DNA of 64,000 nucleotides, taken from positions 16,005-80,004 of the forward strand of contig NZ_JAAAMJ010000019.1 of assembly GCF_010500835.1 (NCBI RefSeq), given 5' to 3'. Made by a program: the position numbers and the translations under genes. Source of the stretch: Aurantimonas aggregata (GTDB lineage Bacteria > Pseudomonadota > Alphaproteobacteria > Rhizobiales > Rhizobiaceae). Numbering within the stretch: the first letter of the stretch is position 1; each line of letters opens with the position of its first letter. The notes under the pieces are model-generated. The model saw only the letters and a list, made by a program, of their open reading frames with translations, had not been told where the DNA came from and did not search any database. Of this stretch, positions 1 to 8,675 are shown one piece after another.

Positions 1-92
1 ATGCCGTGCTCCGGGCTCTTGGCCATCTCGTTCTCGAGATAGCCGAACCGGGACAGGATTTCGTTGAGTTTCGCGCTCGGCAAATTTGCCAT
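1..92 (-). CDS. prfA: Peptide chain release factor 1, N-terminal fragment (cut by window edge)
   Basis: Only the first 30 residues are inside the window. The protein starts MANLPSAKLNEILSRFGYLE, which fits the N-terminal helix of RF1, the factor that recognises UAA/UAG and releases the nascent chain. The ATG lies at 92-90 on the minus strand with an AGGA ribosome-binding site just upstream. It follows ptsP on the same strand after about 96 bases, the usual ptsP-prfA order in Rhizobiales. The catalytic GGQ domain is outside the window, so the call rests on the N-terminus plus gene order. Confidence 0.8.
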   Translation of the reverse strand, partial: MANLPSAKLNEILSRFGYLENEMAKSPEHG

Positions 93-188
93 GGGGTCCT
101 GAATTGTCTGAAGCTGGAAGGACTGCGCGCCGTCGACCGGCGGTCGCGGGCGGAAGCGGAGCGCCGTGCCCCGTTGCGATCCGGGTCG

Positions 189-2441
189 CTAATGGGGGAT
201 CGAATGCGCCTTGGCGTATTCGAGCAGCATCTCGCGCAGGCCGCCCGCTCCGTGGGCCTCGCCCAGCTTCTCGCGCATCGCCTTCTCGAGATCGGCGACG
301 TCCATCTCGACGATCATCGCCTTCACCGGCCCGATCGATGGGGGCGCCATGGATATGGAGCGGAAGCCGAGGCCGATCAACGCCATCGCGCTGAGCGGGC
401 GCCCGGCCATTTCGCCGCACAGCGTCACCGGCACGTCGTGCCGGTTCCCGGCCTCGACGATGGTCCGCAGCGCCCTGAGGAAGGGCACCGACAGATCGTC
501 GAAACGACCGGCGACGCGGGCATTGCCGCGATCGACGGCAGCGAAGAACTGGAACAGATCGTTCGAGCCGACCGAGACGAAGTCGAGCACCGCCATCAAC
601 TCGTCGAGCTGGAACAGCGTCGACGGCACCTCGATCATCGCACCGATCTTGAGCTCGGCGGGCATCGGATGGCCGAAGCGGGCGAGATGCTTGAGCTCCC
701 GGTCGATCAGTTCGCGCGCCTGCTCCACCTCGCCGACGTCGGTCACCATCGGGAACATGACCCGCAGCTCCCGGCCGGCGGCGGCCTTGAGCAGCGCCCG
801 CAGCTGCGTGCGCATCAGCCCCGGCCGGTCGAGCGCCAGTCGCAGAGCCCGGTAGCCGAGCGCCGGATTCTCCTCCGGCGACTGGCTGATATAGGGCAGC
901 ACCTTGTCGCCCCCGACATCGAGCGTGCGGAAGGTGACGGGCTTTTCTCCCGCGGCGTTGAGCACCGCCGCATAGAGCCGCTCCTGGTCGCTGGCCCGCG
1001 GCATGGTCGAGGCGACCATGAACTGCAGCTCGGTGCGGAACAGGCCGATCCCGGCCGCGCCGGATTCTTCCAGTTGCGGCAGGTCGACCAGCAGGCCGGC
1101 ATTCATCTCGAGGTCGATCGCGACGCCGTCCTTGGTCCACGACGGCACGTCGCGGAGCGAGCGATAGCGCTCCTGGCGCCGCTCTCGGAACCGCGCCTTG
1201 TCGGAAAACAGGGCGGCCAGTTCGGACGGCGGGCGCAGATGCACCCCGCCATCCTCGCCGTCGACGATGATGAGGTCGCGGTTTTCCGACATGGAGACCG
1301 CGCCCTTCGCCTGCCCAACGACCGGGATGCCGAGCGCCCGGGCGACGATGACGACGTGGCTCGTCGCCGCGCCCTCTTCCAGCACCAGGCCGCGGATCAT
1401 CTCCCGCCGGTAGTCCAGCAGTTCCGCCGCGCCCATCGAGCGCGCGACGATGACCGCGTCGCCCTCGGTGGAATCCTCGGGGTGGCCGTCGCGGCCGATC
1501 AGCTGGCGCAGCAGCCGGTTGGCGAGATCGTCGAAATCGTGCAGCCGCTCACGGATATAGGGGTCGGTCATGTGCATCATGCGCGCGCGCATGTCCGACT
1601 GCACCTTCTCGACCGCCGCCTCGGCAGTCAGGCCGTTGCGCACCGCCTCCTCCAGCCGGCGCACCCAGCCGCGATCATGGGCGAACATCCGGTAGGCTTC
1701 GAGCACCGCGCGGTGCTCGCCCTCGGCGGCGACGTCGCGCCGCGCCAGCATGTCCTCGATCGAGACGCGCAGGACGGCCAGCGCCTTGCCCAGCCGGTCG
1801 ACCTCGGATTCGACGTCCTCGTTGAAGAGATTGGTCACGACGACGCGCGGCTCGTGCAGGATGACGTGGCCGATGCCGATCCCGTCGGACAGCGCCTCGC
1901 CGTCGAAACTCACCGGCCGCGACAGGTCGAGCGCGACGCCGGGCCGCGACAGGCCTTCCAGGCTGCCGGCCGCGATCATCTCGGCGACCACCATGGCGAC
2001 CGTTTCCAGCGCCTCGGACTCCTCGTCGCGGTAGAGCCGCGCCGACTTGTTCTGCACCACCAGCACGCCGAGCGTGCGTCCGGCCCGCAGGATCGGCACG
2101 CCGAGGAACGAGTTGTAGATCTCCTCGCCGGTCTCCGGCAGGTAGGTGAAGGCGGGGTGCTTCTGGGCTTCCGAAAGGTTCAGCGGCCGCGCCGTCGCGG
2201 CGATCGTGCCGACGAGGCCCTCGCCGAGCTTCAGCTGCGCCAGGTGGACCGAACCCGGGTTCAGGCCCTCCGTGGCGTAGAGCTCGAGGATGGCGTCGGC
2301 CCGCAGGACATAGAGCGAGCAGACCTCGGCCACCATGTTCTGGGCGATCTGCCGGACGATCTGGTCGAGACGCGCCTGCGGGTCGAGCGGCTCGGCCATG
2401 AGCTCCCGAATGCGGCGCATGAGGACGCGCGGACCTGACAT
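189..2441 (-). CDS. ptsP: Phosphoenolpyruvate-protein phosphotransferase PtsP (EI-Ntr)
   Basis: First enzyme of the nitrogen-related PTS: it takes phosphate from PEP and passes it to NPr, which signals to regulatory EIIA-Ntr rather than moving sugar. The 750-residue protein has an N-terminal GAF sensor domain (about 20-150), an EI N-domain, the swivelling phosphohistidine segment GAATSHVVIVARALGIP with His near 362, and a PEP-utilising TIM barrel ending around VTLCGEMAGRP. The start was set at ATG 2441, five codons inside a possible TTG start at 2456, because a GATCAGGAG ribosome-binding site sits just before it. It lies between lysC and prfA on one strand. The GAF domain separates it from ordinary EI (ptsI). 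Confidence 0.95.
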   Translation of the reverse strand: MSGPRVLMRRIRELMAEPLDPQARLDQIVRQIAQNMVAEVCSLYVLRADAILELYATEGLNPGSVHLAQLKLGEGLVGTIAATARPLNLSEAQKHPAFTYLPETGEEIYNSFLGVPILRAGRTLGVLVVQNKSARLYRDEESEALETVAMVVAEMIAAGSLEGLSRPGVALDLSRPVSFDGEALSDGIGIGHVILHEPRVVVTNLFNEDVESEVDRLGKALAVLRVSIEDMLARRDVAAEGEHRAVLEAYRMFAHDRGWVRRLEEAVRNGLTAEAAVEKVQSDMRARMMHMTDPYIRERLHDFDDLANRLLRQLIGRDGHPEDSTEGDAVIVARSMGAAELLDYRREMIRGLVLEEGAATSHVVIVARALGIPVVGQAKGAVSMSENRDLIIVDGEDGGVHLRPPSELAALFSDKARFRERRQERYRSLRDVPSWTKDGVAIDLEMNAGLLVDLPQLEESGAAGIGLFRTELQFMVASTMPRASDQERLYAAVLNAAGEKPVTFRTLDVGGDKVLPYISQSPEENPALGYRALRLALDRPGLMRTQLRALLKAAAGRELRVMFPMVTDVGEVEQARELIDRELKHLARFGHPMPAELKIGAMIEVPSTLFQLDELMAVLDFVSVGSNDLFQFFAAVDRGNARVAGRFDDLSVPFLRALRTIVEAGNRHDVPVTLCGEMAGRPLSAMALIGLGFRSISMAPPSIGPVKAMIVEMDVADLEKAMREKLGEAHGAGGLREMLLEYAKAHSIPH

Positions 2442-2607
2442 GTCGCTCCTGATCAACGCACTCTCTCGTTTTTTCCGGCGACGGCCGACCGCACCGGTAA
2501 TCCGGTACGGTCCGACTCTCGTTCTATCAGATCACACTTCCGTGCCTCGGAGACAACCGAATGGCGGATGATCCACGATCCCCTGCGGACAACCCGCCTT
2601 GTGCCGC

Positions 2608-2636
2608 GTCTTACCTAGCGCAAGGTCGGGCTTCAA
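2608..2636 (-). promoter_or_regulatory. Candidate sigma-70-type promoter ahead of ptsP
   Basis: On the minus strand TTGAAG (2636-2631) is followed after 17 bases by TAAGAC (2613-2608). It lies in the 204-base gap between lysC and ptsP. The match is moderate, so ptsP may be transcribed both from here and by read-through from lysC. Confidence 0.3.
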
Positions 2637-2645
2637 CCCGAAGGG

Positions 2646-3899
2646 TCAGGGCTTGTCGAGCCCGTAGACCGAATGCAGCGCCCGGACCGCCAGCTCGGTG
2701 TACTCGCCGTCGATCAGGATCGAGATCTTGATCTCCGAGGTGGTGATTGCCCGGATGTTGATGCCGCGGCTGGCCAGCGCCTTGAAGGCGGTGGCCGCGA
2801 CGCCGGTGTGGCTGCGCATGCCGACGCCGATGACCGATACCTTGGTCAGGCCCTGCTCGCTCTGGATGGCTTCGTAGCGCATCGCCGACTTCGCCGTCTC
2901 GAGCACCGCGGTGGCCTTCTGCAGGTCGCCTGCGGGCACCGTGAAGGTCATGTCGGTCGTGGCGCCCGATTCGGAGATGTTCTGGACGATCATGTCGACA
3001 TTGACGCCGGCCTCGGCCAGCGGGCCGAAGATGGCCGCGGCGACGCCCGGCTGGTCCTCGACCCGGCGCAGCGAGATCTGCGCCTCGTCCCTGGCATAGG
3101 CGATCCCTGTGACGACCTGCTGTTCCACGATTTCATCCTCGTCGCAAATGAGCGTTCCCGGCGGGTTGTCGAAGTCTCCCATGCCGGGCGCGTCGGGGTC
3201 CTCGAATGACGAGCGCACGAACATGCGCACCTTGTGCACCATGGCGAGCTCGACGGAGCGGACCTGCAGCACCTTGGCGCCGAGCGAGGCCATCTCCAGC
3301 ATCTCCTCGAACGAGATGCGGTTCATGCGGCGCGCCTTCGGCTCGATGCGCGGGTCGGTCGTATAGACGCCGTCGACGTCGGTATAGATGTCGCAGCGAT
3401 CGGCCTTGATGGCCGCTGCCACCGCGACCGCGCTGGTATCGGAGCCACCACGCCCGAGCGTCGCGATGCGGTTGTCCGGCGCGATGCCCTGGAAGCCGGC
3501 GATCACCGCCACCTGGTTGTCGGCGAAGCGCCGCACGATCTCGGCCGCGTCGATCTCCTGGATCCGCGCCGCGCCATGCGCGCCATCCGTCTTGATGGCG
3601 ATCTGCCAGCCCTGCCAGGAGCGCGCGTTGACGCCCATCGCCTGCAGCGTGATCGCCAGCAGTCCGGCCGTCACCTGCTCGCCGCTGGCGACCACGGCGT
3701 CGTATTCGCGCGCATCGTGGATCGGCGACGCCGCCCGACACCAGCCGACGAGCTCGTTGGTCTTGCCCGACATCGCCGACACCACGACGGCCACGTCGTG
3801 GCCGGCATCGACCTCGCGTTTGACATGCCGCGCGACGTTTTTGATGCGGTCGATATCGGCGACGGACGTGCCGCCGAATTTGAGAACGATGCGGGCCAT
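2646..3899 (-). CDS. lysC: Aspartate kinase
   Basis: Phosphorylates aspartate, the first step towards lysine, threonine, methionine and diaminopimelate. The 417-residue protein begins MARIVLKFGGTSVADIDRI, with the kinase signature KFGGTS at residues 6-11. Its C-terminal third carries two ACT regulatory domains (for example GVNVDMIVQNIS and GINIRAITTSEI), so lysine/threonine feedback is expected. The open frame runs far upstream of the true start, but the family N-terminus fixes the ATG at 3899. It is divergent from ubiG and upstream of ptsP. DAP and methionine genes (lysA, metX) lie elsewhere in the window. Confidence 0.96.
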   Translation of the reverse strand: MARIVLKFGGTSVADIDRIKNVARHVKREVDAGHDVAVVVSAMSGKTNELVGWCRAASPIHDAREYDAVVASGEQVTAGLLAITLQAMGVNARSWQGWQIAIKTDGAHGAARIQEIDAAEIVRRFADNQVAVIAGFQGIAPDNRIATLGRGGSDTSAVAVAAAIKADRCDIYTDVDGVYTTDPRIEPKARRMNRISFEEMLEMASLGAKVLQVRSVELAMVHKVRMFVRSSFEDPDAPGMGDFDNPPGTLICDEDEIVEQQVVTGIAYARDEAQISLRRVEDQPGVAAAIFGPLAEAGVNVDMIVQNISESGATTDMTFTVPAGDLQKATAVLETAKSAMRYEAIQSEQGLTKVSVIGVGMRSHTGVAATAFKALASRGINIRAITTSEIKISILIDGEYTELAVRALHSVYGLDKP

Positions 3900-4124
3900 G
3901 AAAGCGGATCGGTGTCGTATGAGGTGCGGGACGGTGTCCGACTGCTGTGAAACGGGCACGAGGCGAAGTGCCCGCCACCCCTGGCGACGAGCGGCCGTTC
4001 CGTAGCCGATGCGGCCCGGAACCGCAATCCGCCCGCCGCGGCGGCGCTGCCGATGGTCGCGGCCGCTTGACTTCGTGGCCTGCGGCGGAACATGCGCAGA
4101 AAGAAAACAAGGAGCGAGACGACG

Positions 4125-4874
4125 ATGAACGCAAGCGAGGGCACCACCATCGATGCCGGCGAGGTCGAGCGGTTTTCGCGTCTGGCACAGGAATGGTGGA
4201 ATCCGGCCGGCAAGTTCAAGCCGCTGCACAAGTTCAATCCGGTGCGGCTGGAATATATCCGCGAGCAGCTGGCGATGAACTTCGCCAGCGACCTGTCGCG
4301 CGGCAAGCCCTTCGAGGGCCTGTCGCTGCTCGACATCGGCTGCGGCGGCGGGCTGATCTGCGAGCCCATGGCGCGGCTCGGCGCCGATGTCGTCGGCGCC
4401 GACGCGTCGGAGACCAACATCGAGGTCGCGCGCCTGCACGCCTCCGAAAGCGGCCTGTCGATCGACTATCGCGCCACCACGGCCGAGGCGATCGCCGCCG
4501 GCGGCGAGAAATTCGACGTGGTCCTCGCCCTCGAGGTCGTCGAGCATGTCGCCGATGTCGACCTGTTTCTCTCCTCCTGCGCCGCGATGGTGAAGCCAGG
4601 CGGCCTGCTCTTCGTCGCCACCATCAACCGGACGCTGAAGGCCTACACTTTCGCCATCGTCGGCGCCGAATACGTCCTCGGCTGGCTGCCGAAGGGCACG
4701 CATCAGTTCTCCAAGCTGGTCCGCCCGGAGGAGATCGCCGCACCGGTCGAGCGCCAGGGCCTGTCGATGATCGACGAGGTCGGCGTGGTCTATCACCCGC
4801 TCGCCGATGCCTGGCGGCAGTCCCGCGACACCGACGTCAACTACATGGTCCTCGCCCGACGCCCCTCACTCTGA
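4125..4874 (+). CDS. ubiG: Ubiquinone biosynthesis O-methyltransferase UbiG
   Basis: SAM-dependent O-methyltransferase acting twice in ubiquinone synthesis. The 249-residue protein has the class I methyltransferase motif [10 protein letters not shown] at about 68-77, the family N-terminal [20 protein letters not shown], and the UbiG features [11 protein letters not shown] and [11 protein letters not shown] at the C-terminus. The ATG at 4125 was chosen over an upstream in-frame ATG at 4092 because AAGGAG precedes it and homologues begin near here. Divergence from lysC is a conserved Rhizobiales arrangement. Confidence 0.95.
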   Translation: MNASEGTTIDAGEVERFSRLAQEWWNPAGKFKPLHKFNPVRLEYIREQLAMNFASDLSRGKPFEGLSLLDIGCGGGLICEPMARLGADVVGADASETNIEVARLHASESGLSIDYRATTAEAIAAGGEKFDVVLALEVVEHVADVDLFLSSCAAMVKPGGLLFVATINRTLKAYTFAIVGAEYVLGWLPKGTHQFSKLVRPEEIAAPVERQGLSMIDEVGVVYHPLADAWRQSRDTDVNYMVLARRPSL

Positions 4875-5045
4875 GCGGCGGGCGGGCAGAAACCCGGGGA
4901 CATCCTGCAGCATCAGCCCGTTAGCCGGCTACCCGTAAGCTTTGGGCAAGCCCCAAGGGCGATTGTGGTCCAGCGGCGGGAACTGCGCCGCGTCAAGGCG
5001 GGCACTGACAATCCGGCACGAACAGACAACGATCCCGAGGGTGAG

Positions 5046-5393
5046 ATGGTGGCGGCGAACAGAGACCAGGTCCCGAACGAAGCGACCTGCCCGGTGCCCC
5101 TCGAGGTGCTGGCCCTGCTGTTGCGGTCGGATGAACGAACGCGGATCGCGCTGATCCGCGAGATCGACCCGGAAGCCCGCGCCCGCCTCGCCTTCTTCTG
5201 CTACAACCGCGTGCACCTTCGGCCCCTGGCCTTCCGTATCGCCGGGCTCTGCGAGTTGCGCGACCTCCGGGTGATCGCCGGGATCAAGGGCGACCTGCTC
5301 TTCCAGCAAGCCACCGAGCAGGGCCTGTTCGAGGACGGCGGCCCCGGCCCGCGCAAGAAGGGCGTCACGCTGGCGAAATCCGCCCGCGGCTGA
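5046..5393 (+). CDS. Conserved-looking hypothetical protein, 115 residues
   Basis: I do not recognise a named family. The frame reads MVAANRDQVPNEATCPVPLE and continues with a mixed alpha-helical body (LEVLALLLRSDERTRIALIREID, FFCYNRVHLRPLAFRIAGLC) and a basic, Gly/Lys-rich C-terminus. The ATG at 5046 is preceded by GAGGGTGAG, which supports translation, although the frame is open from 4965. Base composition and wobble GC match the core genes around it. It follows ubiG after 171 bases and converges with the YCII-domain gene. Function unknown; a soluble cytoplasmic protein is the most that can be inferred. Confidence 0.6.
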   Translation: MVAANRDQVPNEATCPVPLEVLALLLRSDERTRIALIREIDPEARARLAFFCYNRVHLRPLAFRIAGLCELRDLRVIAGIKGDLLFQQATEQGLFEDGGPGPRKKGVTLAKSARG

Positions 5394-5482
5394 GATCGCA
5401 GGCTCCGGCCTGTCCCGGCATCGCATCTCGTTCATCGCGGACGTCGCGCTGACCGACCCTTTTGCGTCCCTGGGCGCAGCAG

Positions 5483-5926
5483 CTATGCGCGTTCTGCAGC
5501 GGGTGCGCCCCCTTCCAGCTTCGCCCGCAACCGCTCTTCCTGTTCGATGATCTCCGGGCCCGCGATCTCGGCGAAGTCGGCCATCTCGTAGAACGGCCGG
5601 ATCTCGAGCTCGCTCGGGCCTGGCATCGGGTTCGGACAGCGCTTGGCCCATTCGACGGCCTCGGCCATGTCGCGGACTTCCCAGATCCAGAAGCCGGCGA
5701 CCAGCTCGTTCGTCTGGGCGAAGGGCCCGTCGATGACCGTTCGGCTCGGACCGTCGAAGGCGATCCGCTTTCCCTGCGACGAGGGTTTCAGGCCGTCGCC
5801 GGTCCGCATGATGCCGGCATTGACCAGCTCCTCGTTGAACTTCCCCATCGCTTCGAACATCGCCGGCTCGGGCATCAGACCCGCCTCGGAATCCGTCGTC
5901 GCCTTCACCATCACCATCACGCGCAT
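5483..5926 (-). CDS. YCII-related / DGPF-domain protein
   Basis: A 147-residue protein starting MRVMVMVKATTDSEAGLMPE. The DGPF signature is present in VIDGPFAQTNELVAGFWIWEV, and the fold is the ferredoxin-like YCII domain often found fused or next to ECF sigma factors. Known members are small dimeric proteins with no firmly assigned reaction. The start was moved in by 37 codons to ATG 5926 because GGGAGG lies just upstream and homologues begin with this beta strand. No sigma-factor gene is adjacent. The family assignment is good; the role is unknown. Confidence 0.85.
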   Translation of the reverse strand: MRVMVMVKATTDSEAGLMPEPAMFEAMGKFNEELVNAGIMRTGDGLKPSSQGKRIAFDGPSRTVIDGPFAQTNELVAGFWIWEVRDMAEAVEWAKRCPNPMPGPSELEIRPFYEMADFAEIAGPEIIEQEERLRAKLEGGAPAAERA

Positions 5927-6100
5927 CGTCTTGCCTCCCCTGTCGAGGGCGCCGTCGCGGCCGCCCTGCCCATAGGACAAGCGAAGTTGGGCGAAATCTA
6001 CGGTGGCTGCGGTTTTTTTGATCGTCCGGCCGGACATCGGGCGGCGTGATGGGAACGAGGCCGCTCGCGGCAGCCGAAACGGTCATGCCGCGCGGTAAAT

Positions 6101-6562
6101 TTAGTTCTTGTCTTCCGGCAGCGACGGCAGCGGCAGCGCCGCGATGCCCTCTTCGCTGAGGCCCTTCACTTCCGACGGGGACGCCTCGCCGTAGATCTGT
6201 CGCGCTTCGCTTTCGCCGTAATGGATCCGCCGCGCCTCTTCCGCAAAGCGCGGGCCCACATAATCGGCCTTGGCGCGCAGTTCCCGGGCCATTTCCTGGA
6301 GCTTGGCATACACCTTGGCCGCTTCGGCGTTGACGTAGCCGCCGCCCGGCGCCGGGGCCGCTTGCATCGGATCGCCGGCGGCGGATGCCTTGCCGCCCTT
6401 GCCGATCGCCGGCCGCATCAGCGCCTTGGCGACGTCCGTCGTGCCACAGACCGGGCATTCCACCAGCTTGCGCTCCGCCTGCGCCTCGAAATCCTCGCCG
6501 GAGCGGAACCAGCCGTCGAAGCCATGGCCATGCGGTTCGCACCGGAGCGCAAAGCTGATCAC
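6101..6562 (-). CDS. DUF1178 family protein
   Basis: A 153-residue protein whose N-terminus (MISFALRCEPHGHGFDGWFR) and CPVCG pair near residues 36-39 are typical of DUF1178, a family with a probable metal-binding Cys/His cluster. The middle is low-complexity and the C-terminus is acidic. Its first four bases overlap the last four of the upstream carbon-nitrogen hydrolase gene (ATGA), so the two are translationally coupled, a pairing common in alphaproteobacteria. The grxC and comF genes lie further upstream on the same strand, forming a probable operon comF-grxC-nitrilase-DUF1178. The biochemical role is not established. Confidence 0.88.
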   Translation of the reverse strand: MISFALRCEPHGHGFDGWFRSGEDFEAQAERKLVECPVCGTTDVAKALMRPAIGKGGKASAAGDPMQAAPAPGGGYVNAEAAKVYAKLQEMARELRAKADYVGPRFAEEARRIHYGESEARQIYGEASPSEVKGLSEEGIAALPLPSLPEDKN

Positions 6563-7437
6563 TCCGCCGCCTCGGACGCGCCCGCGACGTCGTCACCCAC
6601 CGCGCCGACCCGGAAGGGCCGGGCGTTCTTCAGATTGGGGATCTTCGCTCGCGCCGACGCGACCTCGGCCGTATCGATCCGCGCCAGCGCCACGCCCGGG
6701 CTGTCGCCGTCGACCTCGGCCACGATCCGGCCCCACGGGTCGACGATCAGCGAATGGCCGAACGTCTCGCGGCCGTCGTCGTGCAGGCCGCCCTGCGCCG
6801 CCGCGATCACATAGGCACCGTTCTCGATCGCCCGCGCCCGCAACAGCACGTGCCAGTGCGCCTCGCCGGTTTGGCGGGTGAAGGCCGCCGGCGCCGTGAG
6901 GATCTCCGCCCCGGCCAAGGCCTCCTCGCGGAACAGCTGCGGAAACCGCATGTCGTAGCAGACGGCAAAGCCGAGCCGCGCCGAGCCATCGTCGAAGGCG
7001 AGGTCGGCCAGCGCCGCGCATTCGCCCGGCCGATAGGTGCGCGATTCCCGCCAGCTCTCGCCATTGTCGAGGTCGACGTCGAACATGTGGATCTTGTCGT
7101 AGCGTGCCTTGAGCGAGCCGTCGGGCGCGTAGAGCACCGCGCGGTTGGCGACCTTGCCGTCGTCCAGCGCGATCGCCGTCGAGCCGACATGCAGATGGAC
7201 GCGATGCTGGCGCGCCAGCCGGGCGGCCGCCGCCAGCACCAGGTCGTCATCCTCGCCGCGCAGCCGCTGCATCAGTTCGGCGCGGTCACGCTGCACCATG
7301 CCGGTCATCTCCGGCGACTGCAGGTAGTTCGCGCCCTGAGCGACGGCTTCCGCGACCAGTTCTTCCAGCGCGGCGACATTCGCCGCCGGCTCGAGGCCCG
7401 AGCGCATCTGCAGCACGGCGGCGGTAAAGACGGTCAT
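6559..7437 (-). CDS. Carbon-nitrogen hydrolase (nitrilase superfamily, Nit/omega-amidase type)
   Basis: Hydrolyses a non-peptide C-N bond. The 292-residue protein has the full catalytic triad of the superfamily: Glu43 (SPEMTG), Lys115 (RYDKIHMFD) and Cys160 (FAVCYDMRFPQLFR). The Met-Phe-Asp after the Lys and the DMRFP motif place it with Nit1/Nit2 proteins, which deaminate omega-amides or dGSH-type repair substrates rather than nitriles. Proximity to glutaredoxin hints at a metabolite-repair role, but that is inference. The stop overlaps the start of DUF1178. Confidence 0.9.
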   Translation of the reverse strand: MTVFTAAVLQMRSGLEPAANVAALEELVAEAVAQGANYLQSPEMTGMVQRDRAELMQRLRGEDDDLVLAAAARLARQHRVHLHVGSTAIALDDGKVANRAVLYAPDGSLKARYDKIHMFDVDLDNGESWRESRTYRPGECAALADLAFDDGSARLGFAVCYDMRFPQLFREEALAGAEILTAPAAFTRQTGEAHWHVLLRARAIENGAYVIAAAQGGLHDDGRETFGHSLIVDPWGRIVAEVDGDSPGVALARIDTAEVASARAKIPNLKNARPFRVGAVGDDVAGASEAAE

Positions 7438-7458
7438 CGCTTCGTTCCCCTAATCGGC

Positions 7459-7716
7459 TCAGGCAGCCAGCAGCGGGTCGAGCTTGCCGGCCCGCTCCAG
7501 CGCGTAGAGATCATCGCAGCCGCCGACATGGGTGTCACCGACGAATATCTGCGGGAAGGTCGCGGCGCCCTTGGTGCGCTGGATCATTTCCTGGCGCAGC
7601 TGCGGCGAGACGCTGGCGTCCTTCTCCTCGAAGGCGACGCCCTTCTCCTCGAGCAGGCGCTTGGCCCGCGTGCAGAAGCCACAGAGCTGGCGGGTATAGA
7701 TGACGACGTCGGGCAT
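7459..7716 (-). CDS. grxC: Glutaredoxin 3
   Basis: An 85-residue dithiol glutaredoxin that reduces protein disulfides and glutathione mixed disulfides. The active site is CGFC at residues 12-15 in MPDVVIYTRQLCGFCTRAKR, and the C-terminal half has the TFPQIFVG (cis-Pro) and GGCDDLYAL glutathione-binding elements. The in-frame extension upstream to 7803 overlaps comF and is not needed; ATG 7716 gives the canonical length. It lies between comF and the nitrilase-like gene, all on the minus strand. Confidence 0.95.
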   Translation of the reverse strand: MPDVVIYTRQLCGFCTRAKRLLEEKGVAFEEKDASVSPQLRQEMIQRTKGAATFPQIFVGDTHVGGCDDLYALERAGKLDPLLAA

Positions 7717-7756
7717 GGGATTTCCGTGCAAATTTCGGTTCGCAAGGCATATGGCT

Positions 7757-8506
7757 TCACGCCGTGCCCCCCGCAACCCTGGCAAAGACCAGCACGTCGA
7801 CATCCCGCGCCCCGGCCCGCTTCAGCGCCCTGGTGGCGCTCGCCGTGGTGGCGCCCGTCGTATAGACGTCGTCGACCAGCAGCACCCGCCGGCCCTGGAT
7901 CTCCGGGCGCCGCGGATCGACCACCTTGAAGGCCCCCCGGACGTTCTCCTGGCGCTGGCTGGCGCCGAGCCCGACCTGGCTGCGGGTGGGCTTGACCCGC
8001 CTCAGCGCCAGCGCGGAATAGGCCGTGCCAGCCTCGCGGGCGATCCGCCGCGCCAGTTCGGCGGACTGGTTGAACCGGCGCCGCCACAGCCGGCCGGAGT
8101 GCAGCGGCACCGGCACGACGATGTCGGCATCCGCCAGGAGCTCCGCCCCCGCCCGTTGCATCCACCCGGCCATAAGCGGCACCAGATCCGTGCGGTCGCT
8201 GTATTTCAGCGCGCCCACCAGCCGGGCGGCGAGATCCTCGTAGATCACCGCTGCCCGCAGCCGCGCGAAGGGCGGCGGCTCGGCAATCGCCTCGGCGGAG
8301 AGGAACCCCTTGCCGAGATCGTAGGCGAAGGGCAGGCCGAGCACCTCGCAGAACGGCCGCTCGATGAAGCGCAGTTTCGGCCAGCATTCCGGGCAGACGG
8401 TCCCGGCGCCGGTCAGCGCCGCCTGGCAGCCGGGGCAGACCGGCGGAAACAGCAGCCGCCCGATCGACCCGCCGATCGCCATCGTCCCGCGCCTGATGAA
8501 GTTCAT
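7757..8506 (-). CDS. ComF family phosphoribosyltransferase-like protein
   Basis: A 249-residue ComF protein, related to the competence factor ComFC, with a four-Cys zinc ribbon (Cys24, 27, 38, 41) followed by a type I phosphoribosyltransferase fold. The PRPP-binding loop is VLLVDDVYTTGAT at about 208-220. The start ATG at 8506 is preceded by GGGAGGCGGAG, so the longer open frame to 8599 was not used. In non-competent bacteria the substrate is unknown. It is divergent from the methyltransferase gene at 8676. Confidence 0.9.
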   Translation of the reverse strand: MNFIRRGTMAIGGSIGRLLFPPVCPGCQAALTGAGTVCPECWPKLRFIERPFCEVLGLPFAYDLGKGFLSAEAIAEPPPFARLRAAVIYEDLAARLVGALKYSDRTDLVPLMAGWMQRAGAELLADADIVVPVPLHSGRLWRRRFNQSAELARRIAREAGTAYSALALRRVKPTRSQVGLGASQRQENVRGAFKVVDPRRPEIQGRRVLLVDDVYTTGATTASATRALKRAGARDVDVLVFARVAGGTA

Positions 8507-8675
8507 CGATCTCCGCCTCCCGGCCCCTTGCGGACCTGTCGGTGCAGCCATCCCATGCCCCGACGCCCTCCTCGAACCTCGCGGCATGCCGCTGGCCACC
8601 TTCGACCCTTGACGATACTCCTGCCGCGGGCAGCTACAAGCGCCTCATCGCCACACCTGTAAGAGACAGAGCACC

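Noticed and set aside
3900..4796. N-terminal extension of aspartate kinase by about 300 residues
   Set aside because: Overlaps ubiG antisense; family start MARIVLKFGGTSV is at 3899.
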